Source: Pseudomonadota bacterium
Lineage (GTDB): Bacteria; Pseudomonadota; Alphaproteobacteria; Sphingomonadales; Govanellaceae
Length of the DNA: 64,000 nucleotides
Assembly (NCBI GenBank): GCA_003577275.1
Contig: QEVO01000004.1
Location: 124,001 to 188,000 of the forward strand
Direction: 5' to 3'
The stretch's first letter is position 1, and each line of letters begins with the position of its first letter. The position numbers and the translations under genes are program-made. Below, piece by piece: positions 43,283 through 51,158 of the stretch. The notes below the pieces were generated by a model, which worked only from the letters and a program-made list of their open reading frames with translations, did no database searches and was not told the origin of the DNA.

Positions 43283-44425
43283 TCACTGATGGCGAATGCC
43301 GCCGTCAGCGCCAATGCCCGCGCCATGGCCGAACGCCTGGCCCCAGGGTGTGTAGGCGGCGTTTTGAAAATAATCGTCATTCAGCTCCATGCCGATGCCG
43401 GGAGCATCGGGGATGGCAAGAAAGCCCTTATCCAGCTTATTGATGGATTTCACCACCTGATTCCACGGCGCACGATCTTCCCGCACATAGCCCTGAACGT
43501 CCCAGTTATTGGTGCATGCCGCCAGTTGAATGTGGCAGGCGGTAACGACGGGAGACGTAAAATTGTGGGGCACAATACGTTGATGCCGCGACTCGGCGAT
43601 GGCGGAGATTTTCTTAAGCTGGGTAAATCCTCCGGCAAGACCAACATCGGGTCGCAGGATGGATACGCCCGGACAATCGGAGTATTCTCGAAACTCCCAG
43701 ATATTGGTGTTACGCTCCGCCAAAGCCACCGTTCCTGAAATTCGCTGCGCCGTTTGAGCATTGGCCATGATCGAGAATGGCAGCACCGGATCTTCGATAA
43801 AATATGGCCTCACAGCAGCAATCTCTAATGCGAATATTTCCGCAATATCTGGCGTCAGATTGCGATGAATCTCAATCGCCATGTCCATTTTCCAGCCGAC
43901 GGCTTCGCGGACGTTCCTGACGATAGCGGCAACGGATGTGATCAGATCGACGCCCGTGCGTCTGGTCCAATTCCCAATGAATGGCTTGATCTTAATCGCC
44001 GTGAATCCTTCGTCCCGCGCCGCCAAGGATTTTTCAATTATTTCCGCCTCGCTTACGGCTTCTATCAACAGGATGGCCCGCACCTTGTCGCGCACGCGCC
44101 CACCGAAAAGCTGCCATAAAGGAACGTCAAGGGCTTTCGCCTTAATGTCCCACAGCGCTTGGTCGATAGCGGAAAGCGCCGCCATCAGCACGGCATCTCG
44201 AATGCAATGATGCTTGAGCAGACGATTAAAGTGCCACTCTGGTCTGAAAGGGTCATCTCCGACAAGCTCAAATTTTAGATCATCGACTACGGCCCTAACG
44301 GCAAGGGGGTGGGGAAAATAAGTCGCTTCGCCGATACCGCGGACCCCTTTCTCAGTCATGATGTCAACAAAGATCCAATGCCCTGCATTATGGCAACGGA
44401 TACTTTCAATCCTATCGGCAATCAT
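43283..44425 (-). CDS. Mandelate racemase/muconate lactonizing enzyme family protein
   Basis: A 380-aa enolase-superfamily enzyme of the sugar-acid dehydratase (GalD/ManD-like) kind. Metal ligands fit IEIHRNL, FIEDPV and ALAERNTN, and the base His in VPHNFTSPVV. In the first site the usual Asp is Glu (IEIH instead of IDxH), which is unusual. It would remove water from, or epimerise, a hydroxy acid after proton abstraction alpha to a carboxylate. It overlaps the aminotransferase by ATGA (44422-44425). An acidic sugar is the family's usual substrate, but the context suggests a hydroxy- or keto-acid. Confidence 0.85.
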   Translation of the reverse strand: MIADRIESIRCHNAGHWIFVDIMTEKGVRGIGEATYFPHPLAVRAVVDDLKFELVGDDPFRPEWHFNRLLKHHCIRDAVLMAALSAIDQALWDIKAKALDVPLWQLFGGRVRDKVRAILLIEAVSEAEIIEKSLAARDEGFTAIKIKPFIGNWTRRTGVDLITSVAAIVRNVREAVGWKMDMAIEIHRNLTPDIAEIFALEIAAVRPYFIEDPVLPFSIMANAQTAQRISGTVALAERNTNIWEFREYSDCPGVSILRPDVGLAGGFTQLKKISAIAESRHQRIVPHNFTSPVVTACHIQLAACTNNWDVQGYVREDRAPWNQVVKSINKLDKGFLAIPDAPGIGMELNDDYFQNAAYTPWGQAFGHGAGIGADGGIRHQ

Positions 44426-45741
44426 GCGGCTATACCTTGCGCCGATAAAAGGCTCCGATAGTCAGATGCGAATTTCCGCGTTGTGTCTACAAGACCGTCG
44501 CACTCATCTTGGCTATTGGCAATTGATAAGGAAACCAGCGCCCTGCCTGCGATCCAGTAGCCTTCCTGGAGAAGAAACATATGATAAAGGGAGCGTACGC
44601 TTTGGATAAGCGGCGACATGACGTAGCGCATTGGCGGTTCATATCCGACATGCAAATTCATGACCGAACCATACCCAGAAAAGCACAGCGGCGCCTTTTC
44701 TTCCGCCAGCGCGGCATTAAGCCTGGAACGCAGCCGATCGCCTAAATCGTTCACGGCGGCGATAGCTGCCGGCGTGTGAATCTTGGTCAGCGCCGTTACG
44801 CCGCCAGACATGGAAAAGACATTGTTATTGAAGGAACCCCCATGTGGTACGTATCCGGGGCGCGCGGCATCAAAAACCGCCATGATGTCAGCGCGACCGC
44901 CAAAAGCGCCAAATGAGAAACCGCCGCCGATGAACTTTCCGAAGGTAACGAGATCCGGCGTGATGCCCAGCTTACCGTGCATGCCATGATAGGATAGTCT
45001 GGCTGTCATTACCTCATCAAAGATCAGCAGCGCGCCAACACGCTTGGCAGTCGCCGAGACAGCTTGGCAAAAACCAGCTGTTGCGGGTATGACGCCGCCC
45101 GAATTCATCACCGGCTCCAGGACAACAGCAGCGATAGATTCCCCCTCAGCCTCAAGCGCCGCCTCTAAGGCAACGGCATCATTATATGGCGTGGTAACCA
45201 CATCGAACGGAATGTTGATCTGCCTGGCGCCACTGCCGAAATTCAAGACGCCGCCGTGATACCCCCCCTCAAAGACAAGAATTTTTGGCCTTTTCGTTAC
45301 ATGGCGAGCAAGCAATATGGCGTAAAGATTGGCTTCCGTTCCGGAATTTACAAATCGAACAGACTGTACCGCAGGATAACGCGCCGCCATAAGATGAGCC
45401 AATTCGGCTTCGGCGATCGTACGGCCGCCGTAATTCATGCCAAGCGTAAGCTGCGCTTGCGCCGACGCGATCAGTGCCGGATGAGAATGTCCGGCCAGCG
45501 CCACAGTATAATCATTCAGGAAATCCGTATAAACGTTCCCATCGAGATCGACAAGTTCTGAGCCATCGCCCTTGGCGATAACCGGCGGGTATGGAGCAAA
45601 GTGCAGATTGTTGCGGGTATTGCCGCCGGGTAGAACCTGGCGGGCCATCTCGAACTGGGCCCGACTTTTGGGCGTTCTGGCCCTGTACCCTTCCATCAAA
45701 GCTGCCTGCGCCTTGGCCAACTCCGCCATCATTGCTTTCAT
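44422..45741 (-). CDS. Class III aminotransferase, beta-phenylalanine aminotransferase-like (copy 2)
   Basis: A 439-aa PLP enzyme. It contains NSGTEANLYAI, EGGYHGGVLNFG, LIFDEVMTARLS and the PLP lysine K269 in VTFGKFIGGG. Blocks such as GGRADIMAVFDA and GGSFNNNVFSM match the beta-phenylalanine aminotransferase of Variovorax (VpAT) as I recall it, and R43 in GGNTRNN corresponds to its Arg41 that holds the carboxylate. It would convert a beta-amino acid to a beta-keto acid. It begins after AAAGAAAG at ATG 45741 (a longer frame upstream is rejected), and is followed by enolase-type, SDR and BKACE genes. The upstream gene is the TonB receptor. Confidence 0.92.
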   Translation of the reverse strand: MKAMMAELAKAQAALMEGYRARTPKSRAQFEMARQVLPGGNTRNNLHFAPYPPVIAKGDGSELVDLDGNVYTDFLNDYTVALAGHSHPALIASAQAQLTLGMNYGGRTIAEAELAHLMAARYPAVQSVRFVNSGTEANLYAILLARHVTKRPKILVFEGGYHGGVLNFGSGARQINIPFDVVTTPYNDAVALEAALEAEGESIAAVVLEPVMNSGGVIPATAGFCQAVSATAKRVGALLIFDEVMTARLSYHGMHGKLGITPDLVTFGKFIGGGFSFGAFGGRADIMAVFDAARPGYVPHGGSFNNNVFSMSGGVTALTKIHTPAAIAAVNDLGDRLRSRLNAALAEEKAPLCFSGYGSVMNLHVGYEPPMRYVMSPLIQSVRSLYHMFLLQEGYWIAGRALVSLSIANSQDECDGLVDTTRKFASDYRSLLSAQGIAA

Positions 45742-45839
45742 CTTTCTTTGCCAGATAAAAACAAAGGCGCCACAGTCCAGAAAGCTCGGATATGGCGCCA
45801 AGTGAAATCTAAGGATTTAATAGCCGGACATACCCATCT

Positions 45840-48101
45840 CTAGAACTTAACGCGGATGTTGCTGCCGATGGTTCTTGGCGACCCCCAGAAATACCTGGCT
45901 GCCCCATCTCCCAGATTGTCGGAGATTGTACGTGATAGCAGAACCTTCTCATCAAACACGTTATTGGCGAAAACAGAAAACTCCCACGCCTCTTGTTCAA
46001 TGCCGACTTTAAGGTCAACTATGTCAAAGCCCGGCGTTTTTGTGCTCCGCGCAATGTTATTTGTCGCGCCAGCGGTATGAGAGTAAGCGGCGCGCGCAAA
46101 TCCACTAAGATCGTCCGTAATAGCGAACCGATAATTCAGCGAAGCTGATATTGATCCCTTTGCGGCATTGGGAATACGCGTCCCCTTCGGCACCAGAATG
46201 GGAGCGCCGCCGGACGGATCCGGCACTAACGTATCTTCATCCGTCTTGGCGCTCAGCACAGTCGCCGCCAAGTTGAGGGTTAGGCTTTCCAGCAACTGCG
46301 CCGTCAATTCCGCCTCGGCGCCGCGGGAATGCGCCTTGCCGATATTGCCGATCACCTCGCCGACGCCGCCCGGACCTTCGGCGACAACCGCTTGCAGGTT
46401 TTTCCAGTCCATATGGAATAGGGCGACATTAACCCGGGCCCGGCCATCCAACAGCGTTGACTTCATCCCCGCTTCATAGTTAGTCAGTTTCTCCGGGGCA
46501 TATGCAATATCTGACCCAGGAACAAAAATAGAGAGATCGTTCTGACCGCCGGAACGGAACCCGCGGGAAGCCGTGATATAGGTTAAAATATCGTCGCTCC
46601 AACGATAGGTAATCGTTGCCTTAGGATTGAATATCTCATCCGTATCTGATGACGAGAATGAGCCTGGCAACGGCCCGCCCATCAATACCGGGAACACCCC
46701 GGAAAAGGTCGTAGTAGAGTCGCGCTTTTCCTTGAATACGCGCGCCCCTACCAGAATTTCCAGCTGCTCCGTTACATCATATGATAGTTCGCCAAAAGCG
46801 GCGATCTGGTCGGTTTTTGTATGCGTATCAATAAATAGAGCATCGGGAATTGATAAAGCGCCGCCGGTTAAATATTGCGAAATACTGATCCATACCGCAG
46901 CGGGCACGGCAGGATTGCTATCCCCTGTAAATCCCAAATTTGACTTATGATTCTTATAAAATCCACCCAGCGTCCATTGAAAAGGACCATCACCGCTTGA
47001 TACTAACCGCACCTCTTGGGCGAAGGCCTTGGTTTCCAGCCATTGGTCAGAATAAACGCCATCAACGATGATGGGGATGCCAAACATGCCAAATACGAAA
47101 TTCACCTGCGGCACCAATCCGCCTTGATCAATTTCACCGGCAGATTCGCGCTTAAAGTAGGACGTGGAGGACAATAGCTCGGCAAACCCCAAATCAAACT
47201 TGGCCGTCAGGTTATAGGCGTCGATATCATCATCCCCTCTGGTCTGAATGGATTGCGCTACTGTCCGATCGAGTTTGGCAATATTGGCCGCGCCGCGATC
47301 GGCCCTGCTAATCAAGGCGGTAGCCGTTACGGTCACCTTCTCGGAAGGCGCAACCCGCAAGGAAATTCTACCGCCTGTTGTTTCATTATAGTTGTCGTTT
47401 TTTTCCGTAAGCGCGCCGGACGGGGTGGTTGTCTCAATGAAGCCGCCGGTCTTTTGCGCAAAGCCTGTCACGCGTACCGCTAACTTATCTTGTACGAGAG
47501 GAATGTTGAGCATCCCGTTTAAGGCGTAGTTGCCTTTGCCATGGGCCGTGTCGGAAGCCGTCATATCTATCTTGGCGGCATAATCCGCTGCATCCGGCTG
47601 GTTGGCGATCAATCGCACCGTGCCGGATAAAGAACCTTCGCCATAAAGAGTGCCTTGCGGCCCCTTGAGAACTTCGATCCGGCTGACGTCAAAGGACTTT
47701 ATATCCGGCAAATACCCGGCCATGGTCAGCGGCATTTCATCGAGATAAAATCCCACCGAGGAGCCGGCGCCGCCCTGAAGATTATCCCCGTTTAATTCGG
47801 AGACCCCACGAATGGCGAGCGAGCCCTTTCCCGCCTGCTGGTTGCGCAGTTCAACCCCCGGAATCATTTGGGCCAATTGGGAAAAATCCTGGACTCCGAT
47901 ATCCTGTAAATCCCGCTCCGATATGGCGGTGATCGCCTGCGGGACATCCTGCAGATTCTCGGCCCGCCGAGTAGCGGTGATAATGATTTCCTCAAGCGTC
48001 GCACCCCCCACTTCAGCCGCAAGGGCTGGAGGAGAAAATGCCCATAAGGCCGCGGCAATGGCGGTGGTAGACAGTATCAGGCCGTTAAGGTTATCCAGCA
48101 T
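45840..48101 (-). CDS. TonB-dependent outer-membrane receptor (TetR regulon)
   Basis: A 753-aa receptor with a signal peptide (ILSTTAIAAALWAFSPPALAA), a TonB-box-like LEEIIITATRRAE and plug features (RGVSELNGDN, EVLKGPQGTLYGEGSLSGT). The barrel ends in RTIGSNIRVKF, with a final Phe. The ATG at 48101 follows a GGGGGG sequence; an ATG at 48131 is inside the operator. It is the first gene of the operon that includes aminotransferase copy 2 and BKACE copy 2. It should import the substrate of that pathway. Confidence 0.95.
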   Translation of the reverse strand: MLDNLNGLILSTTAIAAALWAFSPPALAAEVGGATLEEIIITATRRAENLQDVPQAITAISERDLQDIGVQDFSQLAQMIPGVELRNQQAGKGSLAIRGVSELNGDNLQGGAGSSVGFYLDEMPLTMAGYLPDIKSFDVSRIEVLKGPQGTLYGEGSLSGTVRLIANQPDAADYAAKIDMTASDTAHGKGNYALNGMLNIPLVQDKLAVRVTGFAQKTGGFIETTTPSGALTEKNDNYNETTGGRISLRVAPSEKVTVTATALISRADRGAANIAKLDRTVAQSIQTRGDDDIDAYNLTAKFDLGFAELLSSTSYFKRESAGEIDQGGLVPQVNFVFGMFGIPIIVDGVYSDQWLETKAFAQEVRLVSSGDGPFQWTLGGFYKNHKSNLGFTGDSNPAVPAAVWISISQYLTGGALSIPDALFIDTHTKTDQIAAFGELSYDVTEQLEILVGARVFKEKRDSTTTFSGVFPVLMGGPLPGSFSSSDTDEIFNPKATITYRWSDDILTYITASRGFRSGGQNDLSIFVPGSDIAYAPEKLTNYEAGMKSTLLDGRARVNVALFHMDWKNLQAVVAEGPGGVGEVIGNIGKAHSRGAEAELTAQLLESLTLNLAATVLSAKTDEDTLVPDPSGGAPILVPKGTRIPNAAKGSISASLNYRFAITDDLSGFARAAYSHTAGATNNIARSTKTPGFDIVDLKVGIEQEAWEFSVFANNVFDEKVLLSRTISDNLGDGAARYFWGSPRTIGSNIRVKF

Positions 48102-48113
48102 AAATACCCCCCT

Positions 48114-48133
48114 ATATGACTTTAAAGTCATAA
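48114..48133. promoter_or_regulatory. TetR operator upstream of the TonB receptor (proximal)
   Basis: ATATGAC-tttaaa-GTCATAA; inner 18 bp are a perfect palindrome. It lies 12 nt upstream of the preferred receptor start, so it probably overlaps the transcript leader. Confidence 0.75.
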
Positions 48134-48210
48134 ATAGAGGGTCTTGGAATATAATGTCAAGCCGATTTTATGGCTATATAAGATAATATCGCCGCAAATT
48201 TCATAATTAT

Positions 48211-48230
48211 TAATGACTTATGGGTCATAT
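48211..48230. promoter_or_regulatory. TetR operator upstream of the TonB receptor (distal)
   Basis: TAATGAC-ttatgg-GTCATAT, with the ATGAC-N6-GTCAT core. It lies 97 bp from the proximal site, in the gap between the MFS gene and the receptor. Confidence 0.65.
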
Positions 48231-48328
48231 AATAAAAAGGCCACCGCATAGCCGCCCAGGGTATGCCGCCACGACAGACGAGCCTTAATGTGTAAAGGAA
48301 TTGCCCGCCTGGTAACCCTGAAAAGCCG

Positions 48329-49693
48329 TCAGTCCATGGTTTCTTGCTGTCTCCTTGCCCTCGATTCGATCCTGCGGCGAATGATGGAATGGCGGCGAGC
48401 GTCTAGAGGAAATTTGCGCATGGCGATGCCAACGCCCAAATAGATGATTGCGGGAAGAATGCCGAACGACAGATAAAGAGCCCATAATTGCTGATCATTA
48501 TTTGCGCCAGCGACGTCATAATCCATCAAGCTCAAAATATAAAACGCAAGTCCGCCGCCAACTGCCGTCGCCGCCTTGTCGATAAGGCCGGAAAGCGCAA
48601 AATAAGTCCCGGCCTGATCCGCCCCGGTTTTCAAGGCATCATAATCGATAATATCGCCATAAATGGCCCGCGGCGTGACCATCCAGGCAGTTTCAACAAA
48701 ACCAAGGATGACCGCATAGACCAAAATCAGATAAATTGTGTTTTCTCCGGGTTCCGCCAATAGGGCAAGCGGGGTAATCACCGCCGATAAGGCGCTGCCC
48801 AGAGCCCATACATGATGCTTGCCAAAGCGGTAAATCAGCTTGAGCCATAGCGGCGCCACGCAAATTCGCGTGCCCCAGGCGGCCAGGAGCAGAAAAGGAA
48901 ATTTATCCCCCAGATTTATGGAATCGCAGAACAGGAGAACCGTTGCCCCCCAGGATCCGGCGGCAACGCCGCCGGCAAACTGCACCACGCTATAAAAGCG
49001 CAAGGGCTTATTTATCCGTAACGCCGCCACCAGACTTTTGGCCGAGGTTTTTCGGATGGCAACCTTAGTTCCGGGCGGCACCAGAATCAGCGCCATGCCC
49101 ATAAACAGTGGTAAAGTAATGGCGATTAGCCATGCAGAAATTTCCAACGCCTCGGCTCCGATTTCCGTACTGCCTGTCCACGGCGCCAGCAATATCGGCG
49201 AGGCCATGAAGAGAAAGCTCCCCACAAAACCAACCGTTCCCCGTATGGTCATGATGCGGCTGCGCTCATTGTAATCACGCGATAGCTCCGCACCCCATGC
49301 AATATAGGGAATATCGATAAGAGTCCACGCGGAGAACAGCAGGATGCTCCATATCAAGAAGTAGGTCGCGCCGGCTGTCGCGGCTGGCGTGAATAGGTAA
49401 ATCGTGGCCACACATGCCAACGGAATCCCAGCCATGATCCATGGCTTGCGGCTGCCAATACGGCTATACGTACGATCTGACCAGAAACCGACCAAAGGGT
49501 CCGTTACGGCATCAAACAAACGGCCGAACAGTAATATAGTTCCTATCGCCGCCAGACTGGTTTGTGTCGATTTGGCGTAGTACGCCGGTAGTATCATTAA
49601 AACCGGCATATGCATGATGGACAAGGCAAAATTTGGTGCAGCAAACCAGTACAGAAGACTTAGCTTAAGCTCATGCCTCCGCCCCTTGGTCAT
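48329..49693 (-). CDS. GPH-type MFS transporter (second)
   Basis: A 454-aa inner-membrane GPH/COG2211 protein with about 12 hydrophobic segments. DAVTDPLVGFWSDRTYSRIGS (in pieces) and GSRKPWIMAG are the conserved loop after segment 2. It would take up a solute from the periplasm. It overlaps the serine-hydrolase gene by ATGA (49690-49693) and is the last gene of an operon that starts with the TonB receptor at 53782. The C-terminus is rich in Arg (RRRIESRARRQQ), as in its homologues here. Confidence 0.92.
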   Translation of the reverse strand: MTKGRRHELKLSLLYWFAAPNFALSIMHMPVLMILPAYYAKSTQTSLAAIGTILLFGRLFDAVTDPLVGFWSDRTYSRIGSRKPWIMAGIPLACVATIYLFTPAATAGATYFLIWSILLFSAWTLIDIPYIAWGAELSRDYNERSRIMTIRGTVGFVGSFLFMASPILLAPWTGSTEIGAEALEISAWLIAITLPLFMGMALILVPPGTKVAIRKTSAKSLVAALRINKPLRFYSVVQFAGGVAAGSWGATVLLFCDSINLGDKFPFLLLAAWGTRICVAPLWLKLIYRFGKHHVWALGSALSAVITPLALLAEPGENTIYLILVYAVILGFVETAWMVTPRAIYGDIIDYDALKTGADQAGTYFALSGLIDKAATAVGGGLAFYILSLMDYDVAGANNDQQLWALYLSFGILPAIIYLGVGIAMRKFPLDARRHSIIRRRIESRARRQQETMD

Positions 49694-51153
49694 TGTTCAG
49701 TATCCGAAACGCGATCAAAAACCCGACCAATGACTGGCGCGACAAGTTCCACCTGACTGGCTTTACGGGTTCCCATGGTAAAGATGAGATACGGAGCAGC
49801 ATGAGAGTCTGCCGCAGCCTGCCATTCAGGATGCATAAAACAGATGCTAAAGCGCCCGCTTTCTTCAGGTACAAGAGTAAAATTCATGCGATAGCCGTTT
49901 TTAAGGCTCCCTTTAAGCGTGACGCCATCGCTTTCGATCACCAAAGGACCATCGGCGGCATGCAAATAAGTTCCTACATAGGGCGATAGGTCGTCGAGTT
50001 TAATTTTTTGAAGTGAATTCTTCGGCGGTGCTGGTCGGAAGGTCTCAAAATAAGCCTTCCAGTCCCGTGCCGGAAGTCCTAGAAGCGTTGCCGCCATCGC
50101 ATAGGCTGTGACAATCGCCGCATCGCTTGTGGCGTTACAATAAACGGCGATACCGATCCCGGATCTTGGCAACAGCAAGGTCATAGCTGTAACCCCGAGA
50201 TCGCTGCCGGAGTGGGCAATCAGCGGATGTCCTTCAAAATCAGATACGCCCCACCCAAGCGCATAGGCCGCCATGCGCGCGCGGGGGTAAAACAACGTCC
50301 AGTTGTCGATACCAGGACGGGCGACAGCCTGAGGCGTATGCGTTTCCTGCAAAGCGGTTCCATCAATGATACGACGTCCATCGACAGCGCCTCCGTTCAG
50401 ATGCAGACGCAACCATTGCACGGCATCCGCGCCGGACACCACCATACCGCCCCCGCCAAGATATTGGTCCGTATATATCGGGTCTATCTCCACGGCCCTA
50501 TGCCTGAGAATGACATGCCAGGAAGCCACGTCGGTGATTTCATCACGAGCCATCCGGCCGCCAGACGTTCCCGTCATCCCCAGTGGCAACAGAATGCGTT
50601 CCTTCAGGGTTTGCAAAAATCCTTTGCCAGTGATTCGTCCTGCGGCGACGGCAGTCGCGGTGTGTCCAGCGTTAACGTAGGTGAAGCGGTCCCGAAATGG
50701 GAAGATAGGTTGGGTATATTTCAATCTTTCAAAGAGATAGGCTGCGGGAATTTCCGGATTCATGCCAAATTCAACCAGCCCGGCCCGCGGTAATCCCAAA
50801 CGGTTACCGCTCAAGTCCCGCAATGTGGCATTTTTTGTCACCCATAGATTATATAGTTGGAACCCGGGCACGTATTTTGCAATCGGATCATCCCATTTCA
50901 GTAAATCATCGGCAACCAGTGAGGCAAGGGCAGTCGAAACAAATGCCTTGGAGCATGAACCAATGTTGAAGCTGGTCGATGCCGCTACCGGTTCCTGGCT
51001 GTTGATGGATTTTACGCCATAGCCATAATGATACCCTTTGTCCTTGACCACCATGGCAATGGAGGCGCCGGGAATGAGAGCATCGCCAAGGCATGTATCA
51101 CATATCAACTTAAGGCGTGGATCGAGATAATCGAGTGGAGATATGCAGGACAT
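49690..51153 (-). CDS. Beta-lactamase-fold serine hydrolase with C-terminal domain
   Basis: A 487-aa serine hydrolase. SxxK is SCSK (S66-K69), the Tyr motif is YVN (FTYVNAGHT, about 160). A C-terminal lipocalin-like region (about 390-487; DDLSPYVGTYLHAADGPLV) follows the catalytic domain, as in class C penicillin-binding hydrolases of the DUF3471 type. It would hydrolyse an amide or ester. The ATG at 51153 is preferred over a TTG one codon before. It is in the operon TonB receptor - hydrolase - amidase - serine hydrolase - MFS. Confidence 0.9.
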   Translation of the reverse strand: MSCISPLDYLDPRLKLICDTCLGDALIPGASIAMVVKDKGYHYGYGVKSINSQEPVAASTSFNIGSCSKAFVSTALASLVADDLLKWDDPIAKYVPGFQLYNLWVTKNATLRDLSGNRLGLPRAGLVEFGMNPEIPAAYLFERLKYTQPIFPFRDRFTYVNAGHTATAVAAGRITGKGFLQTLKERILLPLGMTGTSGGRMARDEITDVASWHVILRHRAVEIDPIYTDQYLGGGGMVVSGADAVQWLRLHLNGGAVDGRRIIDGTALQETHTPQAVARPGIDNWTLFYPRARMAAYALGWGVSDFEGHPLIAHSGSDLGVTAMTLLLPRSGIGIAVYCNATSDAAIVTAYAMAATLLGLPARDWKAYFETFRPAPPKNSLQKIKLDDLSPYVGTYLHAADGPLVIESDGVTLKGSLKNGYRMNFTLVPEESGRFSICFMHPEWQAAADSHAAPYLIFTMGTRKASQVELVAPVIGRVFDRVSDTEQ

Positions 51154-51158
51154 CAAAC

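Noticed and set aside
35036..51153. A full mlrABCD microcystin cluster
   Set aside because: There is no MlrC-like (M81/DUF1485) gene; the serine hydrolases resemble MlrB only in fold. Only MlrA-like features hold up.
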